Below, piece after piece: positions 8,210 to 17,026 of a stretch of DNA of 64,000 nt. The stretch spans positions 62,001 through 126,000 of the forward strand of contig NZ_JABFAM010000012.1 in NCBI RefSeq assembly GCF_013623775.1, given 5' to 3'. Both the position numbers and the translations under genes were made by a program. The notes under the pieces were generated by a model. That model searched no databases and had not been told where the DNA came from. It saw only the letters and a program-made list of their open reading frames with translations. How positions within the stretch are numbered: position 1 is the stretch's first letter; every line of letters starts with the position of its first letter. This stretch comes from Rufibacter sp. XAAS-G3-1 (GTDB taxonomy: Bacteria > Bacteroidota > Bacteroidia > Cytophagales > Hymenobacteraceae).

Positions 8210-9427
8210 ATGCTCTATTACCTTTTTGATTTTCTAGACCGGCAATTTGACTTCTACGGGGCAGGCGTAATGCGCTACATCTCGTTCAGGGCCGGATTGG
8301 CGGCTCTTTTGTCTCTGCTGATTGCCATGATTTTTGGCGGACGCCTCATCCGGTTGCTGCATCGCAAACAGGTGGGCGAGTCTATCCGGGATCTGGGTCT
8401 GGAAGGGCAATTGGAGAAAAGAGGCACGCCTACTATGGGTGGTCTCATCATTTTGCTGGCCATTTTGCTGCCGACCGTACTCTTCGCGCGCCTCAATAAC
8501 GTCTACATTCTGCTCATGCTGGTTTCTACCGTTTGGTTAGGGGCCATCGGGTTTCTGGATGACTACATCAAGGTGTTCCGCAAGAACAAAGAAGGCTTGG
8601 CCGGTCGGTTTAAAATTCTAGGGCAAGTTGGCTTAGGCTTGATTGTGGGGTTAACGCTGTTTTTCTCTGAAGATGTGGTGGTGCGCCAATACCTCACCAC
8701 CAAAGGAATCACCGCCATAGATTTTTCCACTTCTTACCAGGATGTCCGGAAAATGATCACCACGGTGCCTTTCACCAAAAACAACGAACTGGATTACCAT
8801 CATTTCTTCAGCTTCGCCAGTCCGTTGCTAGGTTCTTACGCCCGTTTCCTGTACATCCCGCTGGTCATCATTATCATCACGGCCGTGTCTAACGGCGCCA
8901 ACATCACTGACGGGATTGACGGTTTGGCGGCGGGTACTTCGGCCATTATTGGAACCACGCTGGCGGTGTTTGCCTGGGTGTCTGGTAACTCCGTTTTCGC
9001 CGATTACTTTGACATCATGTACATTCCCAACACGGGCGAACTGGTTATTTTCTGTACCGCCTTCGTGGGGGCCTGCGTGGGTTTCTTGTGGTACAACTCG
9101 TATCCGGCCCAGGTGTTCATGGGCGATACCGGTTCCCTGGCCATAGGCGGCATCATTGCCGTTTTAGCCCTCATTTTACGAAAAGAGCTCTTAATCCCCA
9201 TTCTGTGCGGAGTCTTTCTGGTGGAGAACCTCTCGGTGATGCTGCAGGTGAGCTACTTCAAATACACCAAAAAGAAATACGGCGAAGGCCGACGCATCTT
9301 CAAGATGGCCCCCCTGCACCACCACTACCAGAAACTGGGCTACCATGAATCAAAGATCGTGTCCCGGTTCTGGACGGTAGGCATCATGCTGGCGATTTTG
9401 ACCTTGGTGACCTTGAAATTAAGGTAG
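8210..9427 (+). CDS. mraY: Phospho-MurNAc-pentapeptide translocase MraY
   Basis: Integral membrane enzyme transferring phospho-MurNAc-pentapeptide from UDP to undecaprenyl phosphate, making lipid I. The 405-residue protein has about ten membrane segments and the family motifs: GTPTMGG (about 67-73), the FLDDYIK loop, [13 protein letters not shown] and the [12 protein letters not shown] histidine motif close to the C-terminus. The family is usually about 360 residues in proteobacteria; the extra length is a loop around residues 155-190, as in other Bacteroidota. An 82-nt spacer without a recognisable gene precedes it. The stop codon falls in an inverted repeat that flanks the insertion downstream. 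Confidence 0.96.
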   Translation: MLYYLFDFLDRQFDFYGAGVMRYISFRAGLAALLSLLIAMIFGGRLIRLLHRKQVGESIRDLGLEGQLEKRGTPTMGGLIILLAILLPTVLFARLNNVYILLMLVSTVWLGAIGFLDDYIKVFRKNKEGLAGRFKILGQVGLGLIVGLTLFFSEDVVVRQYLTTKGITAIDFSTSYQDVRKMITTVPFTKNNELDYHHFFSFASPLLGSYARFLYIPLVIIIITAVSNGANITDGIDGLAAGTSAIIGTTLAVFAWVSGNSVFADYFDIMYIPNTGELVIFCTAFVGACVGFLWYNSYPAQVFMGDTGSLAIGGIIAVLALILRKELLIPILCGVFLVENLSVMLQVSYFKYTKKKYGEGRRIFKMAPLHHHYQKLGYHESKIVSRFWTVGIMLAILTLVTLKLR

Positions 9428-9455
9428 TTGTCAGTTTTTAGTTGTCAGTTATCAG
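9425..9455. repeat. Left inverted repeat flanking the mraY-murD insertion
   Basis: Tandem copies of TAGTTGTCAGTTTT-like sequence, paired in inverted orientation with 9862-9899. The first 26 bases differ at only about three positions from the reverse complement of the right copy. It begins at the mraY stop codon. Confidence 0.7.
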
Positions 9456-9470
9456 TAAGAAAACAGAGAA

Positions 9471-9865
9471 ATGAGGTCATACACGGATTTGGATGTTTGG
9501 AAGAAGGCCCGTGTTTTAGCAGGTGTTGTGTATAGGCTATCTAGGGGATTTCCTAAAGAGGAAATGTTTGGTTTGGCTTTGCAGATAAGGAGGGCAGCAG
9601 TTCAGTGCCTTCTAACATCGCTGAAGGCTGCGGAAGGCAAACCACGAAAGATGCAGTTAATTTCTTCTACATCGCTAGAGGGTCATTGTTTGAGATTGAA
9701 ACACAGCTATATGTAGCCTTTGATGAGAATTATTTGTCAGAGACAGAGTTTAACAAAGCGTTAGAAGAAGTTTTGCATTGCAAGAAATTGCTCCAAGGGT
9801 TCATTAAGTACTACAAAGGATTACCCCCAAGAGTCCCTGATTCCAAAGAATCTGATAACACCTGA
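9471..9865 (+). pseudogene. Four-helix-bundle protein (S23/IVS family), frameshifted
   Basis: The first frame (from ATG 9471) encodes the family N-terminus, with YTDLDVWKKAR and FPKEEMFGLALQIRRAAV. The second frame, from about 9602, continues with the family core SVPSNIAEGCGR and a helical C-terminus ending at 9865. Restoring one T in GTTCAG near 9600-9603 joins the two into about 131 residues, close to the family's usual 115-130. Such proteins were first met in intervening sequences of 23S rRNA genes; their role is unknown. The gene sits between mraY and murD and is flanked by inverted repeats, so it looks inserted into the operon. The break may be real or a homopolymer sequencing error. Confidence 0.85.
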
Positions 9866-9899
9866 AAACATACAACTAACAACTGAAAACTAACAACTA
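9862..9899. repeat. Right inverted repeat flanking the mraY-murD insertion
   Basis: ACAACTAACAACTGAAAAC-type repeats, the inverted counterpart of 9425-9455. It ends five bases before the murD start codon, so it replaces whatever leader murD once had. Confidence 0.7.
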
Positions 9900-9903
9900 A
9901 AGC

Positions 9904-11247
9904 ATGATAGCCATACTAGGAGCAGGGGAGAGCGGCGTGGGAGCAGCCTTGTTGGCAAAAGCCAGGGGCTTTGACGTGTTCGTCTCAGACCGGGGCTCCA
10001 TTGCAGAAAAGTACCGGGCGCAATTGACCCAGGCGCAGATTCCTTTTGAAGAGGGAACCCATACGCTGGAGCAGATTTATGCGGCCGAAGAACTCATTAA
10101 AAGCCCGGGTATTCCAGACATGGCCCCTGTGATTCAGGGCGCGGTGGAAAGGAACATTCCGGTGATCTCGGAGATTGAGTTCGCCGGGCGGTATGCCTCG
10201 GGCAAGTTCATCTGCATCACCGGCACCAACGGCAAAACCACCACCACGCTGCTTACTTACCATCTGCTGAAGAGTGCCGGTTTGAAAGTAGCCTTGGCCG
10301 GAAACGTGGGCGAGAGCCTGGCGGGCAAGGTGCTGGAAGGGGGCTATGACTACTACGTGGTAGAACTGAGCAGTTTCCAGTTAGATAACATGTACGCCTT
10401 CAAAGCGCACATCGGCATCTTACTCAATATCACCCCAGATCACCTGGATCGGTACGAGTACCAAATGGAGAAGTATGCGGCTGCCAAGTTCCGCTTGGCG
10501 CAGAACATGACCTCTTCTGATTTTTTCCTGTTTAACCAGGATGACGCCGAAACCCAGAAATACCGCGCCGCCCATGAGGTGCCGGGAACACAGGTGCCTT
10601 TCGGTTTGAAGGAAGTTGAAGGGGTAGCCATTCAATACCAAGCGCAGGCGATTCTGGCCTCTTTTTCCCAAATCGCCGCCAAAGTAGACACATCCAGATC
10701 TCCGTTGATCGGGCAGCATAACCAGTACAACACCATGGCGGCCGTGGGTGCGGCACTGTTGGTGGGCATTGCGCCGGAGCAGATAGAGGAAGCCTTGGGC
10801 TCTTTCCAGAACGCCGAGCATCGGTTGCAACCAGTAGGGGAGATTGACGGCGTGCGCTTTGTCAATGACTCCAAAGCCACCAACGTGGAAGCGGTTTGGT
10901 ACGCCCTGGACGGAATTCAGCAGCCTATTGTGTGGGTGGTGGGCGGAAAAGACAAAGGCAATGACTACACCACGTTGCTGCCGCTGGTACAGGAGAAGGT
11001 AAAAGCCATTGTGTGCCTGGGCGTAGACAACAGCAAGCTTTTCGCCTCTTTTTCCAAAACCGGGCTTAAAATGGTAGAGACGCAGGAGGTGCAGGAGGCA
11101 GTGCAGCTGGCCAAAGACTTTGCCGAGCCCGGTGATGTGGTCTTGCTTTCCCCGGCCTGCGCCAGCTTTGACTTATTCAATAATTACGAACACCGGGGCC
11201 GCGCCTTCGCCGAGGCAGTGGCCGCCCTTAACCAAACCGCAGCATGA
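9904..11247 (+). CDS. murD: UDP-MurNAc-L-alanine:D-glutamate ligase MurD
   Basis: Cytoplasmic ATP-dependent ligase adding D-glutamate to UDP-MurNAc-L-alanine, upstream of MurE in the pathway. The 447-residue protein has an N-terminal Rossmann-like UDP-binding domain (ILGAGESGVGAALLA), the Mur ligase P-loop GTNGKTTTT near residue 105, the central LNITPDHLDRY motif, and a C-terminal domain with NDSKATN and LLSPACASFD motifs typical of MurD. It starts just after the inverted repeat that flanks the four-helix-bundle insertion and overlaps ftsW by 4 nt (ATGA), a sign of translational coupling. Confidence 0.96.
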   Translation: MIAILGAGESGVGAALLAKARGFDVFVSDRGSIAEKYRAQLTQAQIPFEEGTHTLEQIYAAEELIKSPGIPDMAPVIQGAVERNIPVISEIEFAGRYASGKFICITGTNGKTTTTLLTYHLLKSAGLKVALAGNVGESLAGKVLEGGYDYYVVELSSFQLDNMYAFKAHIGILLNITPDHLDRYEYQMEKYAAAKFRLAQNMTSSDFFLFNQDDAETQKYRAAHEVPGTQVPFGLKEVEGVAIQYQAQAILASFSQIAAKVDTSRSPLIGQHNQYNTMAAVGAALLVGIAPEQIEEALGSFQNAEHRLQPVGEIDGVRFVNDSKATNVEAVWYALDGIQQPIVWVVGGKDKGNDYTTLLPLVQEKVKAIVCLGVDNSKLFASFSKTGLKMVETQEVQEAVQLAKDFAEPGDVVLLSPACASFDLFNNYEHRGRAFAEAVAALNQTAA

Positions 11248-12413
11248 CCACTCCCATCAAAAATTGGCTTCGCGATAATCTGAAAGGCGACCCTATTCTG
11301 TGGGGGATCGTCTTGACGTTTGGGCTCATCAGTATTGCCGTGGTGTATTCGGCCACGGGTACGCTGGCCTACAAGAAAATGGGCGGAAACACCGAGTACT
11401 ACCTGTTCAAGCACTCCAGCCTCATCTTCATTGGCTTGGCCTTTGTGTGGTTTGCGCATAAAATCAATTATAGATATTACGCCAAACTGAGTTTGCTGGC
11501 CTTGATTTTCTCGGTGCCCCTGCTTATTTACACCTACTTCAAAGGTTCCAACATCAACGAGGCTTCGCGGTGGTTGACCATTCCCATCATCAACCAAACC
11601 TTCCAGCCCTCAGATTTGGCTAAGCTGGCGTTGATCTCCTACCTGGCCAGTATCCTGAGCAAGCGCCAGATGGACATTGATTCCAAAAATACGCTGATTC
11701 CGCTGGTAATGTGGAGCGGCCTCATCTGCGGGTTGATTGCCATGAGTAACATCTCCACGGCCTTGCTTCTGTTTTTAACCTGCCTTTTGCTCATGTTCAT
11801 TGGCCGGGTGCCCATGAAACCCATTCTCACCATGATTGTGGTGGGGCTGATATTTGGGGGAATTGCCTTGTCGTTTGGCCAACGGGGGAGTACGGCCATG
11901 AGCCGGATAGAGAACTTCATGGACAAGGAGCAGACGGTCTTCCAGTTGGAACAGTCCTACATTGCCATTGCTACGGGCGGAGTTTTAGGAAAAGGCCCCG
12001 GAAACTCAGACCAGCGCAACGTGCTGCCCCACCCGTACTCAGACTTTATTTACGCCATCATCATTGAGGAGTACGGCATGCTGGGAGGGGCTGTGGTGGT
12101 CTTCCTGTACCTGGCCTTCCTGTACCGGGGCATGATGGCGGTCACCAATAGTTTGGGAGCCTTCGGCGGATTGCTGTCGGCGGGCATCAGTTTCAGTCTG
12201 GTCATCCAGGCCATGGTGAACATGGGCGTGGCCGTAGGCTTGGGCCCTATTACGGGTCTGCCGCTGCCGCTATTGAGTATGGGGGGGACTTCCCTGATTT
12301 TCACCGGAATCTCCATCGGGATTATCCTGAGCGTGAGCCGCAGTGAGCACGAGGCCAAAATAGTTTCCGCTCCGTCAGTGAACAAACCTGCTAATGTCTT
12401 GACGCATGCCTGA
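11244..12413 (+). CDS. ftsW: SEDS peptidoglycan glycosyltransferase FtsW
   Basis: Septal glycan polymerase of the SEDS family, working with the transpeptidase FtsI. The 389-residue protein has about ten membrane segments and family motifs such as ASRWLTIP in the first half and the loop with IAIATGGVLGKGPGNS and PHPYSDFIYAI that forms the catalytic periplasmic region. The C-terminal GLPLPLLSMGGTSL is also diagnostic. Division assignment (FtsW, not RodA) rests on its place in the dcw operon. It overlaps murD by 4 nt and murG by 8 nt. Confidence 0.95.
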   Translation: MTTPIKNWLRDNLKGDPILWGIVLTFGLISIAVVYSATGTLAYKKMGGNTEYYLFKHSSLIFIGLAFVWFAHKINYRYYAKLSLLALIFSVPLLIYTYFKGSNINEASRWLTIPIINQTFQPSDLAKLALISYLASILSKRQMDIDSKNTLIPLVMWSGLICGLIAMSNISTALLLFLTCLLLMFIGRVPMKPILTMIVVGLIFGGIALSFGQRGSTAMSRIENFMDKEQTVFQLEQSYIAIATGGVLGKGPGNSDQRNVLPHPYSDFIYAIIIEEYGMLGGAVVVFLYLAFLYRGMMAVTNSLGAFGGLLSAGISFSLVIQAMVNMGVAVGLGPITGLPLPLLSMGGTSLIFTGISIGIILSVSRSEHEAKIVSAPSVNKPANVLTHA

Positions 12414-13512
12414 GAAAAACTATAGATTCATCATCAGCGGCGGCGGCACGGGTGGGCATATCTATCCGGCAGTAGCCATCGCGAACGAGATCAAGCGGCT
12501 TCATCCGTCGGCGGAGATCCTGTTTGTGGGGGCAATGGGCCGCATGGAGATGACGCGGGTGCCGGAGGCAGGTTATAAAATCATCGGGCTGTGGATCAGT
12601 GGGCTGCAACGCCGCCTGACCATGGACAACCTGTCGTTCCCGTTGAAGGTGATTTCCAGTGTAAGGAAGTCTTACAAGATCATCAAAGATTTTAAGCCCG
12701 ATGCGGTGGTGGGCGTGGGTGGTTATGCCAGCGGCCCGTTGCTGTACGCAGCCACCAAAATGGGGATTCCGTCCTTGATCCAGGAGCAGAATTCGCACGC
12801 GGGCATCACCAATAAACTGTTGGCCAGCAAAGTAGACAAAGTCTGCGTGGCCTATGACAGCATGTACAAGTATTTCCCCAGCGCCAAAATCGTGCTCACC
12901 GGAAACCCGGTGCGCCGCGACATCACAGAACTGGACGGAAAACGCACCGAGGCCATGCAGTTCTTCGGCCTGAACCCAGACCGGTTGACCTTTTTGGTGA
13001 TTGGCGGAAGTTTAGGCGCGCGTACCCTAAACCAGAGCACCGAGTTGGCGCTGCAGAAAATTCAGGAGGCGGGCTACAACCTCCTCTGGCAGACCGGGAA
13101 AACATTTTTCCCAACGGCTGAAACAGCGGTTAGCGCCTACCCCGCTGACCAGATCAAAGCCTCAGATTTCATCAAGCGGATGGATTTAGCCTACGCCGCC
13201 GCCGATGTGGTCGTTTCCCGGGCGGGGGCACTTTCCATCTCTGAGCTGTGCCTGGCAAAGAAACCGTCCATTCTGGTGCCTTCGCCCAACGTGGCCGAAG
13301 ACCACCAAACCAAAAACGCGATGGCGTTGGTGCAGAAAGACGCGGCCGTGCTGGTGAAAGACGGGGAGGCTCCGCAGAAACTGTGGGATGTCGCCTTTGA
13401 CTTGGCCCAAGATCTGGCCCGGCAACAAACCTTGCGCGAGAACATTGGCCGGTTAGCAAAACCACAGGCCGCCGAAGCGATTGTCCAGGAACTTTTCAAA
13501 TTAATAAGATGA
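12406..13512 (+). CDS. murG: Lipid II synthase MurG (GT28 N-acetylglucosaminyltransferase)
   Basis: Membrane-associated GT-B glycosyltransferase that adds GlcNAc from UDP-GlcNAc to lipid I, giving lipid II. The 368-residue protein has the N-terminal glycine-rich loop GGGTGGHIYPA (about residues 10-20), GVGGYASGP and EQNSHAGITNK in the acceptor domain, and in the C-terminal donor domain GGSLGAR and the SRAGALSISEL motif. It overlaps ftsW by 8 nt and murC by 4 nt. Length and motifs are typical. Confidence 0.96.
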   Translation: MPEKNYRFIISGGGTGGHIYPAVAIANEIKRLHPSAEILFVGAMGRMEMTRVPEAGYKIIGLWISGLQRRLTMDNLSFPLKVISSVRKSYKIIKDFKPDAVVGVGGYASGPLLYAATKMGIPSLIQEQNSHAGITNKLLASKVDKVCVAYDSMYKYFPSAKIVLTGNPVRRDITELDGKRTEAMQFFGLNPDRLTFLVIGGSLGARTLNQSTELALQKIQEAGYNLLWQTGKTFFPTAETAVSAYPADQIKASDFIKRMDLAYAAADVVVSRAGALSISELCLAKKPSILVPSPNVAEDHQTKNAMALVQKDAAVLVKDGEAPQKLWDVAFDLAQDLARQQTLRENIGRLAKPQAAEAIVQELFKLIR

Positions 13513-14915
13513 GCCTGCACCAATACCGCCATATCTATTTTTTGGGCATAGGAGGAATTGGCATGAGCGCCCTGGCCCGTTGGTTTTTAGCCAAAGGATT
13601 CGCGGTGGCCGGATACGATAAAACGCCTACGCCCTTAACCCAGAAGATGGAAGAGGAGGGAGCCACCATTCATTTTGAGGATGACGTGTCTCTGATTCCA
13701 GCCTCTTTTCGGGAAAACAAGGCAGAAACGCTGGTGATCTTAACGCCCGCGGTTCCGGTGACCCATGCAGAACGGCAGTACCTGGAGCGGGAGGACTTCA
13801 CCATCATGAAACGGGCGCAGGTGCTGGGGCTCTTAACCAAAGACCAATACCTGGTGGCAGTGGCCGGCACGCACGGGAAAACCACCACCTCCAGCATGGT
13901 GGCGCACCTGCTGCACCACGCCGGGGTTTCCATCTCGGCCTTTTTAGGCGGTATTTCCACCGATCTAGGCTCAAACCTGTTGTTGCCGCACCGGGAAGAA
14001 GCGCGCGCGCTGGCCGTAGTGGAGGCCGATGAGTACGACCGTTCGTTCCTGACCCTGCACCCAGACATCGCCGTAGTCACCTCCACTGACCCTGATCACC
14101 TGGATATTTATGGCGAGAAAGAGGCGTTGGTAGAATCTTTCCGCCAGTTTGTGCGGCAAATAAAACCCAATGGCTATTTGCTGCTCAACCATACCGCAGA
14201 CCAAAGCCTTGCCGAAGCGGTAAATTCTTCGGTAACGGTAATTGGGTATGGGCTTGAGAAGGAGGAACTAGCCGCAGAAGGCGTGCAAATTGCTGGTGGG
14301 GCCATGAAATTCTCAGCCAAAGGGCGGAACTTCCTGTTGCCCCAGACCGCTTTGCAGGTGCCCGGTTTCCATAATGTAGAGAACGTGTTGGCGGCAGCGC
14401 AGGCGGTTTCACTGCTGGGGGTTCCGGCTGAGAAAATTAGTTTAGGAATTTCAGCGTACACGGGCGTAAAAAGACGGTTTGAAAAGGTCTATGCGTCTGA
14501 AAAAAGAGTATATTTAGATGATTATGCTCACCACCCCAGAGAGATAGAGGCGTTCCTTCAATCGGTGAGGGCGCTGTACCCGGGGCAGAGGCTGAGAGTG
14601 ATTTTTCAACCGCACTTATTTACTCGCACCCGCGACTTTTTGGAAGGATTTGCCCGAAGCCTGAGCCTCGCGGATGAGGTATGGCTCTTGGATATTTACC
14701 CGGCCCGGGAACATCCTATTCCTGGTATTACATCGGTGCTGCTGTATGAACAATTAGAGACAAAAAAGCTTCTTCTAACGAAAAAAGAAGTGCTTGGATT
14801 ACTGGCAAAAGATTTGGATTATAAAGTGTTGGCTACCATTGGTGCCGGTGATGTAGACACCCTGGTGCCAGAGATTAAAATTTTATTGGAGGAAATGGAG
14901 CATGTATTGGAATAG
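13509..14915 (+). CDS. murC: UDP-MurNAc:L-alanine ligase MurC
   Basis: Cytoplasmic ATP-dependent ligase starting the peptide stem by adding L-alanine to UDP-MurNAc. The 468-residue protein shows the N-terminal FLGIGGIGMSALA nucleotide-sugar loop, the P-loop AGTHGKTTTSSM around residue 120, the central EADEYDRSF and DPDHLDIYG motifs, and the C-terminal DDYAHHPREI block. All are diagnostic for MurC over the related Mpl. It overlaps murG by 4 nt and ftsQ by 14 nt. Confidence 0.96.
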   Translation: MSLHQYRHIYFLGIGGIGMSALARWFLAKGFAVAGYDKTPTPLTQKMEEEGATIHFEDDVSLIPASFRENKAETLVILTPAVPVTHAERQYLEREDFTIMKRAQVLGLLTKDQYLVAVAGTHGKTTTSSMVAHLLHHAGVSISAFLGGISTDLGSNLLLPHREEARALAVVEADEYDRSFLTLHPDIAVVTSTDPDHLDIYGEKEALVESFRQFVRQIKPNGYLLLNHTADQSLAEAVNSSVTVIGYGLEKEELAAEGVQIAGGAMKFSAKGRNFLLPQTALQVPGFHNVENVLAAAQAVSLLGVPAEKISLGISAYTGVKRRFEKVYASEKRVYLDDYAHHPREIEAFLQSVRALYPGQRLRVIFQPHLFTRTRDFLEGFARSLSLADEVWLLDIYPAREHPIPGITSVLLYEQLETKKLLLTKKEVLGLLAKDLDYKVLATIGAGDVDTLVPEIKILLEEMEHVLE

Positions 14916-15663
14916 AAAGGTCAAAGCGCTTCTATTTGCGGTATTTTGCATGGGCGGATTTGTTTTTTTAGCAGGTTTTTCTAAGGCAAGACAGGAGGAG
15001 AAAATATGTAAAAAAGTAAATATTAAAATTGATAATGAGTATAACAATTACTTCCTTAGCGAATCGGAAGTGATGGCACTGCTGACTAGAAATGGGAGTC
15101 AGCCTCTCACCGGAATGAAAAAAGAGGAGATTGATCTCAAGCGGCTGGAAATGCGGATTAAATCGCATAAATTTGTAAGGCAAGCGGAGGTCTCCCGGGA
15201 TCTGGAAGGAAATATAAATGTCTCTATACAGCAAAACCGGCCCATAGCCAGATTGCTCAGCACAGAGAAGGACGTATACCTGGACGAGGAAGGAAATCAA
15301 CTGCCTTTGTCGGCGCTCTATACGGCCCATGTCCTTCCTGTGACCTCCTCATTGGTGACATCAGACAGAGCCAGTTCGTTTTTTCAGGATTCGGTGGGCC
15401 TGGCATATTTGTCTCTGCTACGGTACATTGAAAAAGACCCGTTCTGGAACGCCCAACTTGCCCACATGGACATTGACCAGAAAGGCAAAGTGAGTTTCCT
15501 GACGCAGGTAGGAGACCAGCGCATTGAATTTGGCAAACCGGTGCATGTGCCCGAGAAGTTTAGAAAGCTTTTCATCTTCTATAAAGAAGTAATGCCAGTA
15601 GTGGGCTGGGACAAGTACAGCCGCTTGAATGTAGAATACAAGGATCAGATTATTTGTGAATAG
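14902..15663 (+). CDS. ftsQ: Division protein FtsQ
   Basis: Bitopic membrane protein of the FtsQLB complex. The 253-residue product has a very short cytoplasmic start, one membrane segment (about residues 7-25), and a periplasmic part with a POTRA-like region (about 38-110, including the segment KFVRQAEVSRDLEGNINVSI) followed by the FtsQ beta domain with ARLLSTEKDVYLDEEG. Sequence is poorly conserved across phyla; position between murC and ftsA supports the call. The start overlaps the end of murC by 14 nt. Base composition is somewhat more AT-rich at the 5' end than the neighbouring genes. Confidence 0.92.
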   Translation: MYWNRKVKALLFAVFCMGGFVFLAGFSKARQEEKICKKVNIKIDNEYNNYFLSESEVMALLTRNGSQPLTGMKKEEIDLKRLEMRIKSHKFVRQAEVSRDLEGNINVSIQQNRPIARLLSTEKDVYLDEEGNQLPLSALYTAHVLPVTSSLVTSDRASSFFQDSVGLAYLSLLRYIEKDPFWNAQLAHMDIDQKGKVSFLTQVGDQRIEFGKPVHVPEKFRKLFIFYKEVMPVVGWDKYSRLNVEYKDQIICE

Positions 15664-15671
15664 TTAATAAC

Positions 15672-17003
15672 ATGACGCAGAACGACAAAATAGTTGTAGG
15701 CTTAGACATTGGAACAACCAAAATTTGCGCGCTGGTAGGTAGAAAGAATGAATACGGCAAGCTAGAGATCCTTGGCTTGGGCAAAGCAGTATCTGAGGGA
15801 GTGGTGCGCGGCATGGTGAGCAACATAGATAAAACGGTGGAAGCCATCCGGAAAGCAATTAGACAGGCAGAGGAGCAGTCAGGTATTGATATCAAGGTGG
15901 TGAACGTGGGCATTGCCGGGCAGCACATCAAAAGTCTGCAGCACAACGGTAGCATCACGCGCACTTCCCTGGACAGTGAGATCACCGTGGAGGACGTAAA
16001 CCGCCTCACCAATGACATGTACCGTCTGGTAACCCCGCCGGGCAGTGAGATCATCCACGTAATGCCACAAGATTACAAAGTGGATTACGAAGATGGCATC
16101 ATGGATCCGGTAGGTATGTCGGGCGTACGCCTGGAAGGGAACTTCCACATCATCACGGCCCAGTCTAACGCGGTAAACAACATTACCAAGTGTATTGCCC
16201 GCGCCGGACTGGAGATTGACCAACTGATTCTGGAACCGTTGGCCTCCTGCATGTCGGTGCTGAGCGAAGAAGAGCGTGAGGCGGGCGTTGCCCTCATTGA
16301 CATTGGAGGTGGTACCACGGATTTGGCTATCTTCAAAGACAATATTATCCGGCATACTGCGGTTCTTCCGTTTGGGGGTAATATTATTACTTCAGACATC
16401 AAGCAAGGCTGCATGGTCATGCAGAACCAGGCAGAGCAGTTGAAGGTGCGCTTTGGCAAGGCGATTGCCGATGAAGCCTCTGACAATGAGATCGTTTCCA
16501 TCCCGGGCCTGCGTGACCGTACGCCCAAAGAAATCTCCCTGAAAAACCTGGCTTTCATTATTGAGGCAAGAATGGAGGAGATTGTTGAACTCGTTTACTC
16601 AGAAATTGTTAGAAGCGGGTATGCCAACCAATTAGCGGCGGGTGTTGTGATTACCGGAGGCGGGGCGCAACTGCAGAACCTGGTGCAATTAGTAGAGTAC
16701 TTGACCGGCCTTGATGCCCGTATCGGATATCCGAATGAGCATTTGGGAAAGAGCAAGATAGACTCTGTGAAAAGCCCTATGTTCGCAACTACCGTTGGTT
16801 TGGTCTTAGCTGGTTACCAGGCACTGGATGAGCGGGTGAACCGCTATACCGAAATAACGAACGCTCCGGTAGCCCGGGCGGCAAATGAGGCAAAGCCGGT
16901 TCAGAAATCAAGTAGTGGCGGGGGCGGTTTCTTTACTAAGATAGTGGAGCGCACCAAGAGCATGCTGATCGATGATTTTGACGATAAGCAACAGAACTAT
17001 TAA
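15672..17003 (+). CDS. ftsA: Division protein FtsA
   Basis: Actin-like ATPase that tethers FtsZ to the inner membrane. The 443-residue protein has the phosphate-1 motif VGLDIGTTKI near residues 9-18, the SHS2-type 1C subdomain, the phosphate-2 motif LIDIGGGTTDLAIF near 208-221 and the adenosine motif VVITGGGAQL. The C-terminal tail contains a glycine-rich linker followed by an amphipathic helix (GFFTKIVERTKSML), the expected membrane-targeting sequence. It follows ftsQ after 8 nt and precedes ftsZ by 23 nt. Confidence 0.96.
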   Translation: MTQNDKIVVGLDIGTTKICALVGRKNEYGKLEILGLGKAVSEGVVRGMVSNIDKTVEAIRKAIRQAEEQSGIDIKVVNVGIAGQHIKSLQHNGSITRTSLDSEITVEDVNRLTNDMYRLVTPPGSEIIHVMPQDYKVDYEDGIMDPVGMSGVRLEGNFHIITAQSNAVNNITKCIARAGLEIDQLILEPLASCMSVLSEEEREAGVALIDIGGGTTDLAIFKDNIIRHTAVLPFGGNIITSDIKQGCMVMQNQAEQLKVRFGKAIADEASDNEIVSIPGLRDRTPKEISLKNLAFIIEARMEEIVELVYSEIVRSGYANQLAAGVVITGGGAQLQNLVQLVEYLTGLDARIGYPNEHLGKSKIDSVKSPMFATTVGLVLAGYQALDERVNRYTEITNAPVARAANEAKPVQKSSSGGGGFFTKIVERTKSMLIDDFDDKQQNY

Positions 17004-17026
17004 CGCGTAATTTCAGGAGAGATAAC

